Of a DNA stretch of 47,903 nucleotides, positions 6,248 to 12,347 are shown piece by piece. Numbering within the stretch: position 1 is the first letter of the stretch; each line of letters starts with the position of its first letter. This DNA is from a virus. Below the pieces are notes generated by a model. It saw only the letters and a list, made by a program, of their open reading frames with translations. It was not told the DNA's origin and ran no database searches. Position numbers and translations under genes: made by a program. The stretch lies in the IMG/VR virus record IMGVR_UViG_3300028590_000028, positions 1-47,903 of that record. One strand, given 5' to 3'.

Positions 6248-6675
6248 GCGCGACGCCCACGCCTATCACTGAAGGTGAATCCTACCCCGCCACTGAGGGA
6301 TACCCCGCCGGATGGATTCATTGCCAGATTCACTTGGACCCCGCCAAAGGGACGATGCACTCCGATGGAGATCACCGAGTGCGCCATTGGATCGAAAAGC
6401 GCATCTCTGATGCTGACGAGTCTTGGAAGCGCCGAGACGCCATCATCAACACGCTCAACCAGAACAACGCCGGGCTCGAAGCGGATCTTGCGGCAGTGAG
6501 GCAACAGCTCGCCACCGCCGCCGCCGACAAGCGCAGGCTCGTGGAGGCTCTCAAATACATCCGCGATTATCGAGCGCCCATGGGCCAGAGCTTCACGGAT
6601 TGGTTCAATCATATCACCAAGCATGCGGACGAATGTCTCGCCGCCCTCGCAGCCGAAACCAAGCCGGAGTCATGA
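6244..6675 (+). CDS. hypothetical coiled-coil protein, 143 aa
   Basis: Residues 45-105 carry a heptad-like pattern (I-N-T-L-N-Q-N-N-A-G-L-E-A-D-L-A-A-V-R-Q then Q-L-A-T-A-A-A-D-K), a likely coiled coil. The C-terminal F-T-D-W-F-N-H-I-T-K-H-A-D-E-C-L-A-A-L is a small amphipathic cap commonly found at the end of uncharacterised phage/prophage coiled-coil proteins. Function unknown. Coupled to the next gene by a 4-base overlap. Confidence 0.65.
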   Translation: MSATPTPITEGESYPATEGYPAGWIHCQIHLDPAKGTMHSDGDHRVRHWIEKRISDADESWKRRDAIINTLNQNNAGLEADLAAVRQQLATAAADKRRLVEALKYIRDYRAPMGQSFTDWFNHITKHADECLAALAAETKPES

Positions 6676-7367
6676 AACTCCGCGGCACCTGGGTCACCGT
6701 GAACAGCATCACCCGGTTCGTGCGCGACCCGGACCCCGTGAAGCCGAAACGCAAGCCACGTGGCCGCAAGCCGAAGAAACCGAAGAAGTCCGCGGAGCCG
6801 AAACTGTTGCGGGCGAAGGACGTCAGGTCGATACCGAACCGCCCGAAGAAGATGAGGACCAAGGGAAAGCGTCCAGTGGACGGACGGTTCGAGCGTGAAA
6901 CGGCACCGGACGTCCACTTGCTCCGGTGCCTGAACCCGGACTGCAATGCTTGGTTCTGTAGCTACCGGAGCAATGCGTCCGCATGCGGCAGCGGATGTAT
7001 CAAGGTGATGGAAGACCTCCACCCGAGATTGTGCTCTTATGGAATCAACGCGGAAGGACTCCGCAGACATGCAGCCCTCGTCAGTAAGCGCAACGCCCGG
7101 ATCTACGACACCCCGAAGCTGACGCCCTATGCCCGGCGTCTCATCCTCACGACCGACCTGGGCAACCCGACCCTCGACGGCATCCTGATGGCTGCCTCCG
7201 TGCAGTCCGAACGCCGGGCCGCCGGGTTCGCCGCAAGCATCGCCTACGGACTCCGGTCGCATGGACACGGGCGGGCAGAGGACGCCGACACGTTCAACGA
7301 CTTCTATCTGCTCGGCCTCGAATGGTCGGCAGCCAACCCCCGGCGTCCATGCGACCGGGCTTTTTGA
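6672..7367 (+). CDS. hypothetical basic protein with Cys cluster, 231 aa
   Basis: Residues 20-75 are a Lys/Arg/Pro-rich low-complexity arm (R-K-P-R-G-R-K-P-K-K-P-K-K). Residues 90-125 hold C-x4-C-x4-C and further C-G-S-G-C, a possible zinc site. The last 80 residues are helical. A basic arm plus Cys cluster suggests nucleic-acid binding, as an inference only. The stop lies within a weak terminator. Confidence 0.6.
   Translation: MKLRGTWVTVNSITRFVRDPDPVKPKRKPRGRKPKKPKKSAEPKLLRAKDVRSIPNRPKKMRTKGKRPVDGRFERETAPDVHLLRCLNPDCNAWFCSYRSNASACGSGCIKVMEDLHPRLCSYGINAEGLRRHAALVSKRNARIYDTPKLTPYARRLILTTDLGNPTLDGILMAASVQSERRAAGFAASIAYGLRSHGHGRAEDADTFNDFYLLGLEWSAANPRRPCDRAF
7339..7365 (+). terminator. weak intrinsic terminator at the end of the coupled chain
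   Basis: CCCGG (7339-7343) pairs with CCGGG (7355-7359) across 11 bases and is followed by C-TTTTT-GAAAA. The stem is only five pairs, but it coincides with the end of the coupled gene chain and precedes a promoter-like sequence. Confidence 0.4.
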
Positions 7368-7376
7368 AAACATTTC

Positions 7377-7405
7377 TTGCTAGGTAAACAGAATTCCACT
7401 ATATC
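7377..7405 (+). promoter_or_regulatory. candidate promoter before the gene at 7423
   Basis: TTGCTA (7377-7382), a 17-base spacer and TATATC (7400-7405) lie in an AT-rich patch in an otherwise GC-rich arm. The spacer contains GGTAAA (7384-7389), the same half-site as in the palindromes at 15742 and 24551, also upstream of a TCACGCC start. Confidence 0.5.
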
Positions 7406-7422
7406 GAAATCACATCACGCCA

Positions 7423-8106
7423 ATGAATACCACCTATACCGTTGAACAAGCAGCCGCCGCCTTCCGCGAAGGTAAGACCGTGACCTACACACGGGGTGGA
7501 GGGACTCCGGTGTTCCTTCAGGAGATCAAGGCAGGCAACCCCAAGGGCCAGCCATCCTATGGTTTCGCCAGCCGCATCGGCAACGCCGATCATGCGTTTA
7601 TCACAAAAAGTCCGGAGGCATCCATCCGGGAGGCATTGGGCCAAGGCACCCGCGAGATACAGGTCGCGGAGAGCATGCTCCTTGGCACCGTGACGATGTT
7701 CCCGCTGACCTCGGGTATCGTTTCCGAGGCTACCGCAGAAGCCGCACCCTTTGTGCCCCTTGGGCCTAACGTGACTCGCAAAGGGAAGCCCGTCCGTGTC
7801 ATCGCCACCGACTTGAAGCACAATCAATTCCCGGTCGTTTACGTCCATGTCGACGAACAGGATGAGGGAGCGTACGAGCACACCCCCGTAGCCGTGAATG
7901 CCCACGGCAGCTATCTCAACGACCCAGGCATGCCACACGATCACGACCTCGTCGGCCACCTCCCGCCGGAGGCCGTGAAGCCTCTTGAGGTGTGGATCAA
8001 GGTTTACTCCTCCGGAAAACATCCGGTCATCACCGGCACCATGTGCCATGAAAAACCGACCGACGACGAACGCGGTTATCGTCTTTTCAGGGAGGTGCTG
8101 CCATGA
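7423..8106 (+). CDS. hypothetical protein, 227 aa
   Basis: Unrecognised. Starts T-V-E-Q-A-A-A-A-F-R-E-G-K-T-V-T-Y and has a central region with R-K-G-K-P-V-R-V-I-A-T-D and a Y-V-H-V-D-E-Q segment. The C-terminal 60 residues are acidic with a His/Asp cluster (M-P-H-D-H-D-L-V-G-H). No recognised catalytic pattern. Own promoter-like sequence and TCACGCCA start; opens the coupled run to 9429. Confidence 0.65.
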   Translation: MNTTYTVEQAAAAFREGKTVTYTRGGGTPVFLQEIKAGNPKGQPSYGFASRIGNADHAFITKSPEASIREALGQGTREIQVAESMLLGTVTMFPLTSGIVSEATAEAAPFVPLGPNVTRKGKPVRVIATDLKHNQFPVVYVHVDEQDEGAYEHTPVAVNAHGSYLNDPGMPHDHDLVGHLPPEAVKPLEVWIKVYSSGKHPVITGTMCHEKPTDDERGYRLFREVLP

Positions 8107-8408
8107 ACCCGACACCCCTCACCTCCGACTGCTGCAAGGCAGCCCCGCTGCCCGACACCCTCGTTGAGCATTGCATCCCCGGCAAGGCCTTCGGGCAGTG
8201 CTCGTCCTGCCGCAAGGAAGCGTTCTACGACCTCCCGATGCCCGCGGAGCCCCCGTCACGCTCGGGTGCCGGCGTCCTGATCGGCGTCGGCCTGTTCATG
8301 GGCATCGCCTGCGGCTGCACGGCAGCCTGGGGTCCGGGATGGCTGGCAGCACTGACCGGGGTGACCGCGGTTGCGTGCTTCACGTTAGCCGGGAGGCAGG
8401 GCGTCTGA
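8103..8408 (+). CDS. membrane protein with N-terminal Cys motif, 101 aa
   Basis: N-terminal S-D-C-C-K-A-A-P and Q-C-S-S-C-R-K-E-A form a two-pair Cys site like small zinc ribbons found in phages. Residues 55-72 and 76-95 are hydrophobic, with G-V-L-I-G-V-G-L-F-M-G-I and L-A-A-L-T-G-V-T-A-V-A, giving two adjacent transmembrane helices. A ribbon plus helical hairpin is unusual; role unknown. Overlaps the preceding stop (ATGA). Confidence 0.62.
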   Translation: MNPTPLTSDCCKAAPLPDTLVEHCIPGKAFGQCSSCRKEAFYDLPMPAEPPSRSGAGVLIGVGLFMGIACGCTAAWGPGWLAALTGVTAVACFTLAGRQGV

Positions 8409-8420
8409 TCTGAACCACCC

Positions 8421-8801
8421 ATGAGTAAGAAACCCGTCATCGTCATCCCGGCAACCCCGTTGCCGACCTCCGGAATCGTCCACGCCAAGGGCATCGCGTA
8501 CGTGTGGTACTACCAGGACGGGAAGCGGCGGAGGCACAGCATCGGTCCCTCCGTTCGCGGGGAGTCGTGGATCAGCAAAGACCGGGACACGTTCTACAAG
8601 GACCTCCTCGCAGCCGGCGCGACCGTGGCCACCCGTGGGCCGAAGACCCTCGATCGCAAGGCCAAGGCCGCCGCGGATCCCAACCGCTACATCCAGCAGC
8701 GCAAGCCATTCGTCGTGGTGATCGGCGGCAAGGTCATCGCGGAGTGCGATACCGAGGAGGGGGCGCGGAAGGCCCGTGACAAGCACCTCAAGATCCGATG
8801 A
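8421..8801 (+). CDS. hypothetical DNA-binding-like basic protein, 126 aa
   Basis: Residues 22-40 (K-G-I-A-Y-V-W-Y-Y-Q-D-G-K-R-R-R-H) and residues 98-126 (P-F-V-V-V-I-G-G-K-V-I-A-E-C-D-T-E-E-G-A) are both three-strand-like segments with basic residues, resembling AP2 or integrase arm-binding folds. No tyrosine recombinase catalytic residues are present. Function is inferred only loosely as DNA binding. Confidence 0.6.
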   Translation: MSKKPVIVIPATPLPTSGIVHAKGIAYVWYYQDGKRRRHSIGPSVRGESWISKDRDTFYKDLLAAGATVATRGPKTLDRKAKAAADPNRYIQQRKPFVVVIGGKVIAECDTEEGARKARDKHLKIR

Positions 8802-9064
8802 GCATGAGACCCACATTCTGGACCAGCAGCCCTGAGTGCGACTGGCCCGAAGACGCCAGCCATGAGAACGGGAATTATTTCTGCAAGTGTTGTCATTGCG
8901 ACAGTGATTTCATCGGGCACAAGCGCCGAGTCATCTGCAAGAAATGCCACGCGGAACTTCTGGCGGATTATGAGGCCATGAAGGAAGAGGATAAGCGCGA
9001 GTGGGAGAAACAACGCATGGCAGACATCGCGGCTGTGTGGCCTTCGATCCAACAGAAGCTATGA
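8798..9064 (+). CDS. zinc-ribbon small protein, 88 aa
   Basis: C-K-C-C-H-C-D near residue 30 and C-K-K-C-H at about residue 48 give a likely zinc site, followed by an acidic helix (A-M-K-E-E-D-K-R-E-W-E-K-Q). Function not recognised. Start overlaps the preceding stop. Confidence 0.62.
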   Translation: MSMRPTFWTSSPECDWPEDASHENGNYFCKCCHCDSDFIGHKRRVICKKCHAELLADYEAMKEEDKREWEKQRMADIAAVWPSIQQKL

Positions 9065-9429
9065 GCCAGGTAAGCCTTCGCCGGTTGAAGCAGTATTCGG
9101 AGTCGTCACCGCGGCACCGGACCATGATCCTGACGCGGGCACTGCCTTACTTCCTCCAGAAGACCGGGCTTTACGTCCACAGGGTCCGGGCGGGTCATGT
9201 CCATTTTCGAGACGGCCAAGCGAGTCACACGTCGATCTGGTTCTGGTGCGGTAACCTCGGCAGCATGTCGCAGGAGAAGCCCGGGAAGCTTTACGCCACG
9301 CCGCCCGAGGGCCATTTCGTCTGCGCTACCTGCGAAGGCCGGGCCATCGGTGCCGGCGAAACCCAAACCCGCGAAATCAACGGAATCCCGGTGATGTATT
9401 CGCCCAGGAAGAGAGGTGATGCCACTTGA
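9061..9429 (+). CDS. hypothetical protein with C-terminal Cys pair, 122 aa
   Basis: N-terminal basic helix, then a beta-rich middle with Y-V-H-R-V-R-A-G-H-V-H-F-R-D-G and S-I-W-F-W-C-G-N, and a C-A-T-C-E-G-R motif near residue 94. The W-x-C-G together with C-x-x-C may form one zinc site. Last plus-strand gene before the convergent boundary. Confidence 0.6.
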   Translation: MSQVSLRRLKQYSESSPRHRTMILTRALPYFLQKTGLYVHRVRAGHVHFRDGQASHTSIWFWCGNLGSMSQEKPGKLYATPPEGHFVCATCEGRAIGAGETQTREINGIPVMYSPRKRGDAT

Positions 9430-9467
9430 CCGAGCCACCTAAGCCCTACCCCAAGGAATTGATACCC

Positions 9468-9500
9468 GCGCCCCGTCTGCACCTCCCGCAGCCGGGGCGC
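9468..9500. terminator. hairpin between convergent genes
   Basis: GCGCCCCG (9468-9475) pairs with CGGGGCGC (9493-9500), eight pairs, 17-nt loop. It lies exactly between the last plus-strand stop (9429) and the minus-strand stop (9505). Neither side has a strong U-tract, so it is a weak or factor-assisted terminator. Confidence 0.5.
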
Positions 9501-9504
9501 TTCG

Positions 9505-10050
9505 TTAGAACGGTTCCTCACATCCCCCGAGCCAACTGTCCTCCCGGGCTCCGGTCATCGCGAACGCCGGGCCGCCGCGCTTCCGGGCGAGGATGGCCTT
9601 CACGTTTTCAGGGAGCCACTTCTCCCGGGCTCCTAGCTGGCTGTTGAGGCTCTTGGTGATCACCCGCACGTTGTCATCCGAATAAGACCCGGACATTTCG
9701 CGGCGATCGACGGTCAGCCGGTCGCCTTCACACTCGGGGTCTTGGTCCCAGTAACCCGCGGCGTCCGTGATCTCGACAAACTTTTTGAAGGATAGCGTGA
9801 ACCCGATCTTCCTGGCGATAGCGTGATCCCGGAGAGTGGAGTAGGCCGCCTGCTTGTAGTCCCTCCTACGCCATCGCTTCTGCCAGCACCGGTGGCAGAA
9901 CCTTACTTCCCCCAGTTTCTTCTTTGGCCCGGCGTGCCTGTTCCGGCAGTGCTTGATGTGGCACAGTCCGGCTCCCGGGTTGCCCTTCAGATCGAATCCT
10001 TCGGAAAGGATCTTCTCGCGGGCCGATTGTTGGAGGAGGGAGACAACCAT
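9505..10050 (-). CDS. HNH-like endonuclease with Cys/His finger
   Basis: 181 residues when read from the ATG at 10050. An N-terminal finger-like segment (C-H-I-K-H-C-R-N-R-H then F-C-H-R-C-W) precedes D-R-L-T-V-D-R-R-E-M-S-G-S-Y-S-D-D-N-V-R, which matches the D-R-x-x-x-x-x-G-Y-x-x-x-N-V-R signature of phage HNH-fold nucleases, followed by T-K-S-L-N-S-Q. A longer frame exists upstream, but it overlaps the conserved gene at 10071-10340 and is a low-complexity shadow. Oriented against the flanking plus-strand genes, as expected for an inserted nuclease gene. Confidence 0.7.
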   Translation of the reverse strand: MVVSLLQQSAREKILSEGFDLKGNPGAGLCHIKHCRNRHAGPKKKLGEVRFCHRCWQKRWRRRDYKQAAYSTLRDHAIARKIGFTLSFKKFVEITDAAGYWDQDPECEGDRLTVDRREMSGSYSDDNVRVITKSLNSQLGAREKWLPENVKAILARKRGGPAFAMTGAREDSWLGGCEEPF

Positions 10051-10070
10051 ATTACTAGATCCGTAGTAGT

Positions 10071-10340
10071 TCAAAAAAGTTCCTCGGACATCAGCAGCGT
10101 GTTCCCCGCTTCCACCTGCCCGGCGGCCACGGCGACATCCGCCGCCTCGGCCCGCGTGAGGAACGCCCCGCGGTTGTCGAGGAATCCAACCTCGAAGTCC
10201 CCGGGGTTCTCCATCGGGTGCATCTGGTTCACGGCGACCGGGTCGCCGTGGTGGACGCTCGCGATGATCCTGCTGGCGTGCTGCCGGTGGCGGAGGGCGG
10301 CGCACACGACCACCCGTGGTTTGTGAATAACTCTGGGCAT
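10071..10340 (-). CDS. conserved phage protein of unknown function, 89 aa
   Basis: V-V-V-C-A-A-L-R-H-R, then A-S-V-H-H-G-D-P-V-A-V-N-Q-M, then F-E-V-G-F-L-D-N-R-G-A-F-L-T-R-A-E-A and A-A-G-Q-V match a common small phage/prophage protein family with no assigned function. ATG 10340 fits the family N-terminus; an in-frame ATG at 10400 adds 20 residues and is possible. First gene of a two-gene minus-strand unit read away from the divergent control region. Confidence 0.72.
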   Translation of the reverse strand: MPRVIHKPRVVVCAALRHRQHASRIIASVHHGDPVAVNQMHPMENPGDFEVGFLDNRGAFLTRAEAADVAVAAGQVEAGNTLLMSEELF

Positions 10341-10473
10341 AACTGCGGTATCGCCTTGAGGCTCAACTGCAATTCTTGCGGATGCTTTTTGCACAGGCAT
10401 ATCGGGAGGAGGTTAGCAGAAGCGTAAGGTCGTGCCAAGGCGATCTAATCGCCGGAGACCATTACGCCGGAAG

Positions 10474-10556
10474 TCCCTAACTCTAGCAGACCCTTCCGTC
10501 AAGTTTTCCGAAAATGGAAAATCGGAGTTGACCATGCGGAGGGCACGTCTTAATCA
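10474..10556. promoter_or_regulatory. divergent control region with palindromic operator-like site
   Basis: Plus direction: TTGACC (10528-10533), 17 bases, TAATCA (10551-10556). Minus direction: TTGACG (10502-10497), 17 bases, TAGGGA (10479-10474). Between the two -35 elements lies the palindrome TTTTCC-GAAAAT-GGAAAA (10504-10521). The layout is that of a regulator-controlled divergent promoter pair, with an HTH gene on the plus side. The -10 boxes are weak. Confidence 0.5.
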
Positions 10557-10572
10557 TGCGCCCCGCACTGTC

Positions 10573-10833
10573 ATGCTCAAGACCCCTCCCGTCGACCTTG
10601 AAATCAAAAGGCTCGTAGCCAACAGCCCTCTATCTCTCAGCGAGATCGCCCTCAAGGCAGGTGTCCCCTACAAACCCCTCTGGCGGTTCATCTCGGGGGC
10701 CTCGTCGTCCCTGAACGCGGTTTCCGCGGAGCTGGTCTACTACTTCTTCTGTGGCCGCAGTTTCAGCGAGCCCGGGAAGCCGATTCGCCGTGCGCCGTTC
10801 ACCACCCGTCGCGGAGAGGAGCGTGCAGCATGA
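10573..10833 (+). CDS. small HTH regulator, 86 aa
   Basis: S-L-S-E-I-A-L-K-A-G-V-P-Y-K-P-L-W-R-F-I-S-G is a compact XRE/Cro-like helix-turn-helix (residues 22-43). The C-terminal tail is basic. ATG 10573 puts the 5' end 17 bases after the candidate -10, so the mRNA would be nearly leaderless; ATGs at 10432 and 10534 are upstream of or inside the promoter and less likely. A role as repressor acting on the palindrome at 10504-10521 is inferred. The stop overlaps the methyltransferase start (ATGA). Confidence 0.68.
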   Translation: MLKTPPVDLEIKRLVANSPLSLSEIALKAGVPYKPLWRFISGASSSLNAVSAELVYYFFCGRSFSEPGKPIRRAPFTTRRGEERAA

Positions 10834-12347
10834 TCTGCTGGCCCCTCATGGACGCCTTGGGTGCATTGCCCCTTCCAAGGACTACCTTCCGTTATCTTTC
10901 TCTCTGCTCAGGCATCGAGGCCGCCACCATGGCGTGGCACTCGCTGGGTGGGCGTCCGGTTGCTTTCTCCGAGATCGAGGCATTCCCTTGCGCGGTGCTC
11001 AAGCACCGTTGGCCCGACGTCCCGAACCTCGGCGACATGACCAAGTGGCGCGACTGGCCGGAGGATCTTCTGGCGCAAGTGGATGTCCTCGTCGGCGGCA
11101 CGCCGTGCCAAGCATTCTCGGTCGCGGGCCTCCGGAAGTCCCTCGGTGACGAACGCGGCAACCTTACTTTGATCTATGCACACCTCCTCGACCATATTGA
11201 TGAAATCCGCCGCCGACGGGGACTGCCTCCCGTCATCTGCGTGTGGGAGAACGTCCCCGGAGTCCTCAACACCAAGGACAATGCCTTCGGTTGCTTCCTT
11301 GGAGCACTGGCCGGCGAAGACGACGCACTCCAGCCGGCAGGGAAGAAGTGGACGAACGCTGGTCTTGTGTGTGGACCCGAAAGGACAATCGCGTGGCGGG
11401 TCCTCGACGCCCAGTACTTCGGAGTGGCCCAACGACGCCGCCGTGTGTTCCTTGTCGCAAGTGCTCGAACGGGATTCTGTCCCGCAGCGGTTCTTTTTGA
11501 GTCCGACGGCCTGCGCCGGGATTCTGCGCCGAGCCGCCAAGCGCGGGAAGGAGCTGCCTACGAGCTTGCGCCATGCATTGCAGCAAGTGGCCGGGTCACC
11601 GAGCGCACCGGGGACACACGGGGGCAGGACTGCGTAGTTCCGGTCGAACAGCCCTACAAAATCGCCAACTGCCTCACGCAACGGATGCACAAGGGCATCA
11701 ATTCCACGCTGGACGAGGGCCAAACCCCGATCATCGCCCACACCTTGAAAGGCGAAGGCTTCGACGCCAGCGAGGACGGCACGGGACGCGGGACGCCATT
11801 GGTGCCCGTGGCTTTCGCTGAGAACAGTCGTGCCGAAGTGCGGTTGGAAGGTGGAGATGGCCAGCGTTGCGGTGCGATTTCCACAGGCGGAGGTAAACCC
11901 GGACAAGGCGTTCCGACGATCGCCTTCTCATGCAAGGACCACGGCGGAGACGCCGATACTGTCAGTCCGACACTCCGCAGCATGGGTCATCACGGAAGTC
12001 ATCCGAATGGCGGAGGTCAGGTGGCGGTCGCTATCCAAGCAGGAGCCATCAAAGAGAACCCCAACATTGGTCCTAACGGAATTGGCATCAGGTCGGACGA
12101 TTACTCTTACACACTTGAAGCACGTGCCGAAGTCCAAGCTGTCCAACTACATTCCGCCGTCCGCCGACTTACCCCCCGCGAGTGTGAACGGCTTCAGGGC
12201 TTCCCGGACGATCACACCCTGATCCCTTGGCGAGGCAAGCCTGCGGCCATGTGCCCTGACGGTCCCCGCTACAAAGCCCTCGGAAACTCGATGGCCGTTC
12301 CCTGCATGGCATGGATCGGAAAACGCCTGATCACAAACCTCCCATGA
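10830..12347 (+). CDS. C5-cytosine DNA methyltransferase
   Basis: 505 residues, complete. Motif I L-S-L-C-S-G-I-E-A-A, motif IV G-G-T-P-C-Q-A-F-S with the catalytic Cys near residue 92, motif VI E-N-V-P near 139, motif VIII Q-R-R-R-R-V-F, a Gly-rich variable target-recognition region (residues 245-450), motif IX T-P-R-E-C-E-R-L-Q-G-F-P-D and motif X Y-K-A-L-G-N-S-M-A-V-P. It transfers methyl from S-adenosylmethionine to cytosine C5. No restriction partner is nearby, so it probably protects phage DNA from host restriction. Coupled to both neighbours by ATGA overlaps. Confidence 0.95.
   Translation: MICWPLMDALGALPLPRTTFRYLSLCSGIEAATMAWHSLGGRPVAFSEIEAFPCAVLKHRWPDVPNLGDMTKWRDWPEDLLAQVDVLVGGTPCQAFSVAGLRKSLGDERGNLTLIYAHLLDHIDEIRRRRGLPPVICVWENVPGVLNTKDNAFGCFLGALAGEDDALQPAGKKWTNAGLVCGPERTIAWRVLDAQYFGVAQRRRRVFLVASARTGFCPAAVLFESDGLRRDSAPSRQAREGAAYELAPCIAASGRVTERTGDTRGQDCVVPVEQPYKIANCLTQRMHKGINSTLDEGQTPIIAHTLKGEGFDASEDGTGRGTPLVPVAFAENSRAEVRLEGGDGQRCGAISTGGGKPGQGVPTIAFSCKDHGGDADTVSPTLRSMGHHGSHPNGGGQVAVAIQAGAIKENPNIGPNGIGIRSDDYSYTLEARAEVQAVQLHSAVRRLTPRECERLQGFPDDHTLIPWRGKPAAMCPDGPRYKALGNSMAVPCMAWIGKRLITNLP

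Noticed and set aside
8421-8801. Possible integrase
   Set aside because: The N-terminal basic beta region resembles an arm-binding fold, but the protein is only 126 residues and has no catalytic Arg-His-Arg-Tyr set; no lysogeny genes or attachment sites were seen.
9426-9647. Plus-strand frame from TTG 9426
   Set aside because: It runs through the hairpin at 9468-9500 and then antisense to the HNH-like gene; Arg/Pro-rich and without any recognised pattern.
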